From: an uncultured Eggerthella sp.
GTDB taxonomy: Bacteria > Actinomycetota > Coriobacteriia > Coriobacteriales > Eggerthellaceae
DNA: 64,000 nucleotides
Reading direction: 5' to 3'
NCBI GenBank assembly: GCA_900542065.1
Contig: UQLU01000003.1
Coordinates: 124,001 to 188,000, forward strand
The position numbers and the translations under genes were made by a program. This document shows positions 9,263-20,311 of this stretch, in pieces. Under the pieces are notes generated by a model that saw only the letters and a list, made by a program, of their open reading frames with translations, was not told where the DNA came from and made no database searches. Positions within the stretch are counted from its first letter, which is position 1, and the number at the start of each line of letters is the position of its first letter.

Positions 9263-12200
9263 ATGTCGTTCAAGGGTCGTCACTCATTTGGTATGAGTAG
9301 CTCCCGCAAACCTTGGGGTAGGGATGACAAAGTGAAGCACGGAAAACATTCTGCCGCTTTAATCGAATCCCGAAATAACCTCACGGGGGGGGGGCGCTTC
9401 TAGGCAGGTAGGCGCTGCAGCAAGGAGCTTTAGCCGCAATAATGCTGGCAAAGTTGGTGCAGTACTAACCGCGCTTCTCGCAGTAATTCTGGCAGTTTCG
9501 TTGGCTATGCCAGCAGGTACTGCATTTGCGGCGGAGAAGTCGTCAGATGGTAATACCACTGGTTCATACTCACAGAACCTGGGTGATAACTCTTCTACTA
9601 GATATGCTGGTCGTGTATGGACCGACAAGACGGTCTATACCGATGATGCCACCTTTAGCGGTGACGTGGGAAACGTTACCGTTCAGAATGATTCTGACTT
9701 CTTGGTAGCTTATTCTGCTCTGGCTACCACTCAAAACATTACGGGTAAAAGCTCGGTTCCTGTTGATGTGGTGTTTGTAATCGATAATTCCAACTCTATG
9801 GATGACTCGGTTGGAGGCGGCAGCGGACAGAGCCGTCTGGCGGCAACTGTTGAAGCGGTAAATACATCTATCGCAACCATTATGGAATCTCATCCTGATT
9901 CCAGAGTGGCGGTGGTTCTTTACGGCTCATCAGCGCATACTTTGATGCCTTTAGGACACTATTCTGCCTCTACAAGTTGGCAGCACAATGGAGATTATAT
10001 CTGGTATGAAAGCGATACGTATTATAGTGGCTATTACAATGATTATGTTACGGATACCACCTTTGGTTCAGTAGCCAATAATCGAGAATTGGAAATGGGA
10101 ACCGGTGTGCGTGGTACCAACATTCACATGGGTGTTGATACCGGCTTGGATATTCTGAAAAGTGCCAACGATATCGGTGAAGGCGCGTCCAAACATGTGC
10201 CGGCGTTAATTTTGCTTTCTGATGGTGCAGCTACTTATTCCGGTTCCGATAACTGGTGGAATCCGTCAGGATCTGAAGGCACTGGTAGTGAGACAAATAA
10301 TGCTCATGCGCTCAAGGTTGCCATGAATGCCCAGTACAACAAACAGCAGGTCAACGGGCATTATGGAATTGAAGATTCGGAATCCTCTACTGCCTGCAAG
10401 ATCTACACTATCGGTATGGGTATTGAACAGCTTGATTCTGGACAGGATAGAAGTGATTATTATCGCGCTCAGATGGCGCTCGATCCAGGAACTCATCTGA
10501 CTGACAACAATGATGTTGCAAATGCAATCGAAGATGCCTGGGATTGGTATATAAATGGTAAAAGGGTAGAGACAGGTCCGTGGTGGGACCCAACTTATGA
10601 AACCACCTATACTCCTGAACTTAATGGATATACCTTTGAACATCCACTTACAGGTGACATCTCTACCATCGCGTACAACGATGGCTACTATTCCGCTGAA
10701 AATGCAGAAGATGTGTCAAATGTATTCGACGACATCACCAGCGAAATTGTTTCCGCATCTGCTCAGGCACCGACTCAGATTGAGGGCGGTGACCCACTGC
10801 ACAGCGGTTACTTAACCTACACCGACCCCATCGGTGAATACATGGAAGTGAAGGACATAAAGTCCATTATCTACGGTGGTGAGCAGTTTACTCAAAAGAG
10901 TTCTTCGACTGACGGAAATACAACAACCTATACTTTTACAGGTGACAAGATTGAATCACCTGTATATGGTGAACTCGATGTATCACTTATTGAAATCAGT
11001 GTCACAAAGGATGACGACGGTAACGAGACCCTTACCGTTAAGATTCCTGCTGCCGCTATTCCGTTGCGTGTGAATACGGTAGACATTGACGAAAACGGCG
11101 CTATTACCAATACCAACAACAATGCATATCCTGCACGTATTCTGTATACGGTTGGTGCACGCGAGGGTGTAAACCTGGAAACGCTTAAAGGCGTGAGCGA
11201 CGATTACATCAGCGCTAACATGACTGAAGACGGACAGTCTGTAAACTTCTATAGCAATAAGTACAGCGGTAACACACAGAATGATAAGACTGTGGGAGAA
11301 GCCAAGGTAACATTTACTGCAGCTGAAACAAATCCGTTCTTCTATGTACAGGAAGACACGCCTCTCTATACGGCGGAAAATACCAACTCTCCTGCTAGGA
11401 GTGTAGAGAACGACGATACCCTCTACTATTTCCAGATAACCTACTATGAAGGCAACGAGGAAAAGACTGAGTGGGTATCAAGACCTGGTTCAACATTCTA
11501 TGTAAACGGATCAAATGAAGACACGCTCACTTTAGTGGATGGACAGGCAAACATCAAGCAGGGCGCACCAAGACTCGGCTACCTTACTGATTTTGCACAG
11601 GCAAAGAGTGAAAACACCACAAACACTGCAGAGCAGGTATTCCATCCTGTATATGACGGAAACGGTCAGTTCACGGTATATCTTGGCAATAACGGTGTAC
11701 TGAAGGCTGATGCTCCGAAGTCTTTGACGGTTGAAAAAGACGTAACTGCTGGCGAAGGTCTGACGGCTCCTGATGCTGACTTCACATTTGAAGTAACCAT
11801 TGCTTCTAAGGCAGACGCTACGGGCAAGGCTATTTTGACGGATGCCGATGGTCAGACAACCGACCAAGAATTGACGTTTGACGCTGACGGTAAAGCAACC
11901 TTCACTCTTAAGGATGGCCAGTCCATGGAAATCCTTAATATAGGAGAGGGTGCCAGCTACACAGTTAAAGAAATCAATCTGCCGGCAGGATTTACTTCCG
12001 ATCAGGCAGACAACACGAAGACGGGCACCGTTTCTGCGACTGACCAAGACAACGTAGTAACTTTTACGAATACCTATAACGTAACGGAAGTAACAACAGA
12101 AGATCTTGGAATCACCTTAGGTGGCACCAAGAGCATTACTGGCCGCGACTTCCAGGCGGACGATGAATTTGTATTCACCATCGCTCCTGCTCAGGCGACA

Positions 12201-15200
12201 CCAAATGCTCCGCTGCCTACAGAAGATACTGATCAGGATGGCAGCGCAACCACCGCCACGGTAAATCCGACAGCAGGCGATGAGGTTTCCTTCGAATTTG
12301 GTGACGTAACCTTCGACAAGCCAGGTGAATATCGCTACGTCATTACTGAAAACACTGGTACTCTGCCTGGCGTTGACTATGACGGCGCGCTTTATCGTGT
12401 GAACATCATTATTAAAGATAACGGTGACGGCACGCTAAGTCTTGCTAGCGTAGACGGTGGTCTCACAGGTATAAATAACTTGGATTATCCTACTAATCCA
12501 TTCATCCAGATCTGGGACGGCGACCAGGCTGGTGACGTAGTTGGTGCCGTAGCATTTGAAAACAACTACAGTGCAACCAGCGCTGAAGCTACCATTCAGG
12601 GCACGAAGGTTCTCAACTCCACCAACAGTGACCGCATCCTTGCCGACGATGACTTCACATTTACCATTGAAGCTCTTGGTTGCAACACAGATGGCGGAGA
12701 CCAATTCAACCAGGTGCCTACTGGAGACCCCGAGCAGCCTATGCCTGTTAATACTGAAGTAAATAATGTAGCCAACGGCAATGTTATCTTTGGTGAAATG
12801 ACCTTCACTCAGGACATGATTGGCAACACCTACGGCTACAAGATTACTGAAAAGCTTCCGCAGGGCGTGGATGAAAATAACCCAACTCTGAACGGTGTGA
12901 CCTATGACACCTCTGAAAAGATTGTTAAGGTCACGGTAACCAGGTCTGATGAAGGCGGAGAAGAACACGTAGTTGCAACCGTAACGCCGAACGACGGTAC
13001 GGCTGAAGCTGCTAAGAACTTCACGTTCACTAACACTTACGAACCTTCTTCGATCACGATTGGTGAAGACACCAACGACGCCATTACAGTACAGAAGACC
13101 TTTACTGGACGTACCTGGAACGACAGCGATACGTTTGAATATACGCTGAAAGCACTTGATGGCGCATCTGCACCTGACCAAACAACGCTGAACATTGGTA
13201 AGCCTGCAAGTGGCACTTCAAACACCGAAACGTTCGGTGACATTACTTTTGAAAAAGAAGGTACATATAAATATGAAATCACCGAAACTAAGGGCAATCT
13301 GGGTGGCGTTGATTACGACGAACACACTGCTACGGTAACCGTGACGGTGACGGAAGACGAAGATAAAGGCACGCTTAGTGCTGAAGTTTCCTATGACAAC
13401 ACCAAGGCTGAAAACGCCAGCGACCAGGCAGTTAAGAATGCTGCTGCATTCACCAATACGTATAAGGCTACGTTCGACGCAAGCACGACGGTTAACCTGA
13501 ATGGTAAGAAGGAACTGACAGGCAAGTCGCTTACCGACAACGCGTTCTACTTCATCGTAGATCCGCAAGAAACGGCATCTGGCGATCATGCGCCTACGGG
13601 CGAAAGCGTAGCTTGGAACCCCAACAAGGCTGACGGTTCCATCCAGCTGTTGAAGAATGTTACCTATACGGAAGCTGGCGAATACGTATACATCATTAAG
13701 GAACAGATTCCTTCCAACAAGGCTCTGGGTATGACCTACGATGAGTCTGAATATCGTGTAACGGTAACGGTTACGGATGACCAGCAGGGCAACCTGAAGG
13801 CAAGCGAACCGAAGATTGAGAAGAAGGCAGCTGGCGCAGCTGATTATGAGGAAGCAGATGCAGTTGTATTTAAAAACAGCTACGAACCGCTTTCTGGAAC
13901 CTATACGCCGCTGAAGATTACTAAGGTTCTCTCTGGCGATAGAAATACCGCTTTGGCAGCAGGCGAATTCTCCTTTGAGATGAGCGTTGACAGTGCTAAC
14001 CCAGAAGATGGCATTACGCTCCCACAGCAGACTACAGTCGAAAATGCCGCTGATGGTACCGTACAGTTTGGCAACATCACCTTTACTAAGCCTGGCACCT
14101 ATGTGGTACAGGTAAAGGAAGTTGTGCCTGCTGATGGTGATAAGGTTGCAGGCGTAACGTATGACGACCACGTCATCAAGAGTACCTTTACGGTAACGGA
14201 CGTAGACGGTCAGCTGACGGTCAACAGAACTAGTTCTACGGGCAGCCAGACCTTCACCAATACGTATAAGACTACGGGCACGCTTGATGGTGTAACCAAC
14301 CTTGAAGTAACCAAGAGCTTCACAGGCAGGGATAACGACGAATGGCTTGATACAGATTCGTTCGGATTCAAGCTGGAAGCTGCTGATGAAGCAACCACGA
14401 AGGCTATCACTGACGGCGAAGTGGTACTTCCCGATAACGCAACTTCACTGGTAATTGACGCACAGACCGCTGACCACAAGGCAGCCTTTGGCGACATCAC
14501 CTTTAATGCGGAGGGCACATATATCTTCAAGGTAACGGAGACCGTTCCCGCGGATGAGGATAAGATTGCAGGTGTAACCTACGACGACCACGAAGCAATC
14601 ATTACTGTTACTACCACAGATAATGGTGACGGTACACTCGAAGTAACGCCGCAGGTTGGTGCTGATGCCCTGACCTTCACCAACACCTATAAGCCTTCAG
14701 GTGAAGTAACGGTTGGTAAGGACGGCATTAAGCTTTCGAAGGTCTTCGAAGGTGCAGCATGGGACGAAAACTTCAGCTTCGACTTCACCATTGAACCTAG
14801 CGAAGATAATCCTTATGCCCCAATGCCAGAGGAGACTACCGTAACGCTTACTTCTGAAAATGCTGAAGTCCAAGGCGACGGAACCTACAAAGCTGACTTT
14901 GGCTTCGGACCCTTCACCTTCGATGCAATAGGTGACTATAAGTACATCGTTAAAGAAAAGGCAACGGAAGATGTTCTGGGTGAAAGTTATAACCCAGGTA
15001 TTAAGTACGACAACCATGAGGTAGTAATAACTATTTCAGTAACTGACAATAAGCAGGGCGGTTTTGTAACAAGCGTAAGCTATAAAGGCGAAACAACCTT
15101 CAATAACACCTATGCTGCAGAGTTGGACTACAACACAGCAGGTGGCTTGGTTATTGAAAAGACCTTGGTTGACCACGACATCGCAGCTGGTCAGTTTGAG

Positions 15201-17549
15201 TTCACAGTAACGGGAACCAATGACGCCGCGAAGGAGCTGCTTGGCGCGGATGGCACGAAGAAGGTGTCCACCAAGGGCGCGACCATGGGCGATGACGGCA
15301 ATGCGGTAGAAAACATCCAGTTGTTCGACGACATGGTATTTACCCATACGCACGATACCTCTGTGGATCCCGAATACACCTTTACGGTGAAGGAAACCAC
15401 GGGTGGTGACGAAGGCGCTGGTTATACCAACGACGACACGGAATACACCGTAACCATCAACGTTATTGACGACAAGCAGGGTGGCCTGACTGTTAAAACA
15501 AAGGTTATGGGTGGTAGCGTTAATAAAACCTACACCTATAGTAACGACGGCGGCGAAACCAAAACCGCAATCATCCCGTTCACCAACACTTATGAAGCCT
15601 CTGGTTCTTTGGGTGGCAGCGGCGCAACGTCGCTGAACGCTACCAAGGTAACCAATGGTCGCGATATGACTGAAGGCGAATTTGACTTCACCGTAACGGC
15701 TAAGAGCAATGTTGATCAGAGCGTCAAAAAATACGCAACTGGTTCAAACGTTGCAGCAGGTGACGGCGTTGCGGGTGCAGTGAACTTCTCTGAGATTAAG
15801 TTCACTAAGGAATCGCTGAATGAAGACGCAGTTGCAGGCTATGCAACCTACAACGATGTAGATGGTTCTTACACCTACGTATTTACCGTTGCTGAAGAAA
15901 CTGACGGCTTGGCAGAAGAAGGCATTACGCCGACCGCTTCTAGCTTCACGGTAAATGTAGTAGTAACCGACAACAACGACGGTACACTAGGCATTGACGT
16001 AACCTACCCGCAGGGCAGCAACGGCACGCTGGCATTTGTAAATACTTACGAAGCAGAAGAAGTACCTCTGACCATTGTTGGTCAAAAGAAGATTGACAAT
16101 GGCGGCTGGGCAGATGCTCCTACCTTGGCAGACATTGCGGGCAAGTACACCTTTACTCTGACTGGCGTTGACGAAGACGGCAACGACGCTCCGCTTCCGA
16201 ACAATGCAACGGGCAGCGCAAAGGCCAACAATGATGCTTCTGGTAGCGTCGACTTCGGCACCATTACCTACACGCTTGAAAATGTGTTTGGTACTGAAGA
16301 GGCTGCCGCTGACACCACCGACGCAGAAGCAACTGGCGCGGAAACAGACACAGAAGGCGTTGAAGCTACTGAAGAAACTGAAACTGACGAAGGCATTGAA
16401 ACCTATGCTGGTACTGAGCGCAGCAAGACCTTCACCTACACCATTGAAGAAACTGGTGACGTTGACGGTATTAGTAACGACGAACCACAAACCTTTAAGG
16501 TTACCGTAACGGACAACGGGCAGGGCAAACTTACAGTCACCACTGATCCAACAGCAAATGCGCTGTTTAGCTTCACCAACACGTATAGTGTGACTGAAGA
16601 AGAAAGCACCCCAACAGATGGAAGCTTGACGTTAAGCAAGACTCTTACGGGCCGAGATATGACCGAAGGCGAATTCTCCTTTGAGATGGTTGGCACTAGC
16701 GACAACGCCAAGGGCATGAAAGCCACTGGCGTGAATGCTGCAGCAGCTGACGGCGAAGCTGGAAGCGTTGCTCTAATCCCCATTACCTTTAAGGAGCCTG
16801 GAACCTATGAATTCCAGATTCGCGAAGTAAACAACAAGCTTGGTGGCGTGGATTACGACGCATCTACCTTAACTGCGAAAGCTGAAGTTTCCAGCGATGG
16901 GGCTGGCAATATGGTTATCGAATGGACGGTCTTCGATGCTAATGGCAATGAGGTGACCGAAAAGACCTTCAACAACACTTATACAGCCAAAGACACTTCC
17001 GTAGTCCTTGGTGGTACTAAGGTTCTTGATGGTCGTACGCTTACTGAAGGCGAGTTCCAGTTCAAGTTGGCAGATGCTAATGGCAATGAAATCCAAACTG
17101 TAAGCAACGATGCTAAGGGTGGCTTCGCCTTTGACAAGATTACCTATAGCGATGCTGGTGAATACTGCTATGTAATCACTGAGGTAGCACCTGAGGATAC
17201 CGACGCTGAAACAGAAGGCGTTCAGAACAACGGAGTTACCTACGACACAACAACCTACAACGTAAAGGTTGTTGTAGAAGATGACCTGAAGGGCAACCTA
17301 AAGATCGCTCAGCTTACCTATAACGATGAGGCTAAGCTTCCAATATTCACCAACACCTACACGGCACCTGCTGAACCTGAGCAGGGTGGCGAAGGTGACG
17401 GTGACGGCGGCTTGTTCGGTATGGCTAAGACGGGCGACTTCACAGGTGGCATTATGGCAGCGCTCGCTGCGGTTGTTGCCGCTGCAGCTGCAGGCGCAAC
17501 CTATGCAATTCGCAAGATGCGCCGTCCACGTGGTCGTCACGCACGATAA
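9263..17549 (+). CDS. Giant vWA and pilin-isopeptide-repeat surface protein, frame broken at poly-G (phase OFF)
   Basis: ATG 9263 has a strong ribosome site (AGGAAAGG, 8 nt away) but reads into a TAG at 9401 after 46 residues because of ten G at 9385-9394. With nine G the same frame continues into a hydrophobic signal peptide ending ...GTAFAAE and then the entire downstream frame, giving 2761 residues. No usable start for the signal peptide exists in the downstream frame. The mature protein has a vWA domain with MIDAS-like DNSNS (about residue 174) and LLSDGA, one Cna-B-like domain ending near 12075, then about twelve FctA/Spy0128-type domains of 110-150 residues, each ending in F-x-N-T-Y-like Asn motifs and carrying the Lys and Glu expected for Lys-Asn isopeptide bonds. 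An acidic Thr/Glu-rich insert lies at about 16290-16410. The C-terminus has MAKTGD, a membrane segment and a basic tail, a variant sortase signal. It is likely a wall-anchored adhesin or stalk. Confidence 0.85.
9385..9394. repeat. Intragenic poly-G tract (10 G) controlling reading frame
   Basis: Ten G in codon 41-44 of the frame starting at 9263. As sequenced the frame ends at TAG 9401-9403; loss of one G (or gain of two) joins start codon and signal peptide. The tract is directly seen; slippage is inference. A homopolymer sequencing error is the alternative. Confidence 0.85.
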
Positions 17550-17597
17550 ACCTTAAGGCCTTCAAAAGCGCGAAAAATAAGAAGGCTTAAAGAATCC

Positions 17598-17640
17598 AAG
17601 GGAGTTCGAGACATAAGCGCTCGAGCTCCCTTGTTGATTT
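17598..17640 (+). terminator. Terminator after the giant surface gene
   Basis: Thirteen-base stem 17598-17610/17620-17632 with one G-T pair, nine-base loop, followed by TTGATTTT. Confidence 0.8.
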
Positions 17641-17824
17641 TCAATCTCTCTTTGGATTTCAGAAATTTCGTACGTCTAAAAATTCGCAACTAAGAAAATC
17701 GCATTTCAATTCTCAATTTCGAAATTTGCTATTTGGAATTTTGAAACCCTTTAGCAAATTCAATTCTGAAAAATCGTAGCGTCAGTACTCATCATTCGTG
17801 GAAGTGCTGCAAGGGGATGGTCTT

Positions 17825-18157
17825 ATGAACTGGAGCATGGCGGTTCGGCAAAGAGCTGCCGAGTTGTTTGAAAAAGGCATGGGATACAAGGCAGTATCGT
17901 CCGAGTTGGGAATTAATCGGGAAACCGTACGTGACTGGTCGTATACCTGGCGTGCGCTAGGCACCGAAGAATTTCTAACCAGTCACGCAGGCGAGCGTGT
18001 TACCTATCCTCCCGAAATAAAAATGGCGGTAGCCCGCGATAGGCTGAGCGGTATGGGCGTGGTTGAAGTTATGACGAAATATCGCATTCCTAATCGTCAT
18101 CGCGTAAAAGAATGGGTCGGTATGTATTCCGAAGCAGGCGAAGACGCCTTTAAATAA
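17825..18157 (+). CDS. Orphan IS3-OrfA-like helix-turn-helix protein
   Basis: A 110-residue protein with two helix-turn-helix segments: the first around AAELFEKGMGYKAVSSELG and RETVRDWSYTWRALG, the second around DRLSGMGVVEVMTKYRI followed by RHRVKEW. This arrangement resembles the DNA-binding OrfA half of IS3-type transposases. No OrfB, no terminal inverted repeats and no target duplication are visible, so it is not a complete insertion sequence. A clear paralogue lies at 51978-52337 directly in front of a polysaccharide operon. ATG 17825 is preceded by AAGGGG at 8 nt; a GTG at 17798 in frame has no ribosome site. It follows the surface gene after its terminator. Role unknown; a domesticated DNA-binding regulator is possible. 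Confidence 0.75.
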   Translation: MNWSMAVRQRAAELFEKGMGYKAVSSELGINRETVRDWSYTWRALGTEEFLTSHAGERVTYPPEIKMAVARDRLSGMGVVEVMTKYRIPNRHRVKEWVGMYSEAGEDAFK

Positions 18158-18229
18158 CTTCGCAACTAACTACATAGAGGAATCTTCTCTGTATAGGGGA
18201 ACGACCTCTATGATTCACCTTTTTAAAGA

Positions 18230-18261
18230 AAAGAGACATCAAGCAATCTCAATGTCTCTTT
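18230..18261. terminator. Bidirectional terminator hairpin, copy 1 of a repeated element
   Basis: Perfect ten-base stem AAAGAGACAT/ATGTCTCTTT with 12-base loop, between convergent genes. Nearly identical 32-base copy at 19261-19292. Confidence 0.8.
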
Positions 18262-18278
18262 GTCTGCGCTTTTTCTTT

Positions 18279-18767
18279 TTAATTTACCAATGAGTAGCTG
18301 CTGGTTGTGTTTGATTTGCTGTTTCGTTTAGGTCTGCCAGCGGATTTTGGATTATTAAAACGGTCCATAACGTCGTACGCTAACACCATTCGAGTGTTTC
18401 CGATTTTTTCTGTTCGCAAGATTTTTTCTTTAATAAGTGAATGGATTCTAGGACAAGAAACGTCAAGAATATCTGCAGCTTCTTGTACTGTCATGTAAGC
18501 ATCTAAAACTGAAGCAGGATCTACAACAGTTGCGATCCCCATTCGGATATCGTTTTGAGCACAAGCATGTCCGAAACGTCCGATTGAATTAGGCTCTTCG
18601 CCCTTTTTAATCTTAGAAGATAAGTGCAGCGCTAGTATGTCCTGAGCCATGTACGACGCATCTGCAAGATTGCTGCCCTGAGTGGTAAGTCCAAATTCTG
18701 GGAACAAAACATCGTAGCCTCCGATGGCATTGGGGGTAAAAATGGCTTCGTATATAAATCGTTTCAT
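18279..18767 (-). CDS. hicB: HicB-family antitoxin with C-terminal helix-turn-helix
   Basis: Antitoxin and likely autoregulator of the HicAB pair. Residues 1-60 show the degenerate-RNase-H HicB fold (FTPNAIGGYDVLFPEFGLTTQG and ADASYMAQDILALHL); residues about 90-145 form an excisionase-type helix-turn-helix (TVQEAADILDVSCPRIHSLI). The C-terminal tail is basic and Ser-rich. It lies 24 nt downstream of hicA on the same strand, as usual for this family. The length of 162 is typical for HicB with an added DNA-binding domain. The hairpin at 18230-18261 is placed to terminate the transcript. Confidence 0.88.
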   Translation of the reverse strand: MKRFIYEAIFTPNAIGGYDVLFPEFGLTTQGSNLADASYMAQDILALHLSSKIKKGEEPNSIGRFGHACAQNDIRMGIATVVDPASVLDAYMTVQEAADILDVSCPRIHSLIKEKILRTEKIGNTRMVLAYDVMDRFNNPKSAGRPKRNSKSNTTSSYSLVN

Positions 18768-18791
18768 GGCAAGCTCATTTCTGAAAGAGAT

Positions 18792-18992
18792 TTAGTTTAT
18801 ATCGCGTTTTATGCCGAGGGCTCGTTTTCTAATATCGTTTTCTACACCAGGAGAAAACGTCTTTTTATGCCGAGGGAGATAAATCTTAGTTCCCCAGGGC
18901 ATCGTGAACTCGTCGTGCTCTTTGCCGTGGGCAGTGAACTTTCCTCCATTTTGCTTAATAAGCTTAACTGCTTGACGGTAAGTTAAAGGCAC
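18792..18992 (-). CDS. hicA: HicA-family mRNA interferase toxin
   Basis: A 66-residue protein with the small double-stranded-RNA-binding-like HicA fold: TYRQAVKLIKQNGGKF, then the His in HGKEHDEF that matches the catalytic His position, and LPRHKKTFSPGVENDIRKRALG. HicA toxins cleave mRNA in the cytoplasm and are held inactive by HicB. The start is GTG at 18992 with a weak GGGTGA upstream. The upstream 70 nt is very AT-rich (for example TTGTTA then CTATAG 17 nt later on the minus strand), a plausible promoter. Confidence 0.85.
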   Translation of the reverse strand: MPLTYRQAVKLIKQNGGKFTAHGKEHDEFTMPWGTKIYLPRHKKTFSPGVENDIRKRALGIKRDIN

Positions 18993-19454
18993 CTAGATCA
19001 CCCGCTATAGTTAATTATAACTACTAGTAACAATTATTAAATAAAAATATTACGACCAGTAAGTTTTTTTAAATTCTGCACTACGAAGAAATGAAGCTAT
19101 TTCTATCATTGCAGATCAAATTCACATTAAAGAGAAAAATAAGTACAACAAGTTGCACAAAAGAACGAAAGAAAGTGCACATAAGTCTGAAGCGCAACAC
19201 ACATAAAGTGCATAAGGATTGCATAAAGAGTAGCTAGTGCGAATGAAAGCTTTCATTAAAAAAGAGACATCAAGCAATGTTGATGTCTCTTTATCTATGG
19301 TTATTTGATTAAATCTGCCGTACTAGATTTGTTGTATCAGTTCACATCATCATGGCGGGAGAGGCGAATTCGAACGCTAAACAATCGCAACTCGATTATG
19401 GTGTCGGTTCTTTTGTGTTCCAGCTAATCTTATGTGCTGCACGCCGCAACCTAA
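18993..19454. other. Intergenic region upstream of hicA
   Basis: No gene seen in 462 nt. The left end is the AT-rich probable hicAB promoter. Around 19175-19235 short GTGCA-ATAA-like words recur three times. The terminator copy at 19261-19292 serves the flavodoxin-family gene to the right. Confidence 0.5.
19261..19292 (-). terminator. Terminator hairpin, copy 2 of the repeated element
   Basis: Twelve-base perfect stem AAAGAGACATCA/TGATGTCTCTTT, eight-base loop; read on the minus strand it ends in TTTTTTAA, so it fits as terminator of the gene ending at 19455. Shares 28 of 32 bases with 18230-18261 in direct orientation. Confidence 0.8.
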
Positions 19455-20069
19455 CTAACTCAAGCGCTGAATCAATTCCACCATATCTTTACCAAGCTGA
19501 TGAGCCAGAAGTGGCGCAATAGGATCTTCCTCTACGCTGCGGCGCCAACGAGGTTTGCCGTCCTGCATACCTGCCATCAATGAACCAGTAATACCCGAGG
19601 CAATAACAGGGCCTTCGGGACGAGGATGCACAATAAGCATTTCGTGAGTAGCAAAGAAGTTTTCCAGCACTGCATTCGTGCTTTCTGCGCCACAGTTATC
19701 CAGGCCAGACATCGTCAAAAAGCCGCCAACCTTGCCTTTTAGCTGGTTGGAAGTCATATGAAGAGGGCGCGTGCGATCGATGAAATTTTTCATACGCGCG
19801 GTAACATTGCCAAAGTAGTCGGGGGAGCCCAAAATAATGCCGTCGGCATCAAGCATCTTCTGCTTCAGTTCGTCCATGTCATCGCTGATAGAGCACATTG
19901 GCTTAAACAGGCACTTGTTGCAGCCAGCGCAAAATTCAATGTCCAGCTCGGCCAAATCAACCATTTCGGTTTCGGCACCTAAAGCAGCAGCTTCGTCGAG
20001 GGCCATCTGCAAGAGTTTGCTGGTATTTTCGCCTACGCGATGGCTTCCGTTAATAGCAAGGATTTTCAT
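19455..20069 (-). CDS. Flavodoxin-fold NAD(P)H-dependent FMN reductase family protein
   Basis: Probable FMN-binding reductase of the multimeric flavodoxin (IsfD/WrbA-related) family. The N-terminal GSHRVGENTSKLL is the phosphate-binding loop for FMN, CAGCNKCLFKPMCSISDD is a Cys cluster typical of this family's iron-sulfur or redox variant, and GSPDYFGNVTARMKNFIDR is the conserved flavin-side motif. Length 204 is usual. AAGGGG lies 6-7 nt before the ATG at 20069. Its terminator is at 19261-19292. The natural electron acceptor cannot be read from the sequence. Confidence 0.85.
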   Translation of the reverse strand: MKILAINGSHRVGENTSKLLQMALDEAAALGAETEMVDLAELDIEFCAGCNKCLFKPMCSISDDMDELKQKMLDADGIILGSPDYFGNVTARMKNFIDRTRPLHMTSNQLKGKVGGFLTMSGLDNCGAESTNAVLENFFATHEMLIVHPRPEGPVIASGITGSLMAGMQDGKPRWRRSVEEDPIAPLLAHQLGKDMVELIQRLS

Positions 20070-20311
20070 AGTGAACCCCTTTTCGAATACCCCGTATCTT
20101 GTCCCTTATGCGTATTGTACAGGGAGCGAGGGTGCAGATAAGCATCCAAATTCACCAAGAATAAAACCATTTGGTGTCTTGTACGTCTGAACAGCGAAAA
20201 ACACCGCTACAATATGAATAAGACAATAAAGGGGAATTGTTCTGTTCGAATTTGTTTCATCATGTGTTTCTAATTCTGGGGCGCGTGAGATGCATATTTT
20301 AAGGAGGGGCT

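Noticed and set aside
9501..9509. Starting the giant surface protein at TTG 9501 or ATG 9507
   Set aside because: Either start would fall inside the signal peptide's hydrophobic core and has no ribosome site; the reconstructed start at 9263 is far better.
12435..14171. Long minus-strand frames opposite the giant surface gene (for example 12435-13181 and 13218-14171)
   Set aside because: They mirror the biased codon pattern of the repeat domains, lack ribosome sites and resemble no family.
11700..17360. Repeat structure that could be mistaken for a repeat array such as CRISPR
   Set aside because: Repeats are about 330-450 bp, divergent, in frame and encode protein domains; no short identical repeats with regular spacers were seen.
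17825..18157. Complete IS3-type insertion sequence
   Set aside because: No OrfB transposase, terminal inverted repeats or target duplication around either copy.
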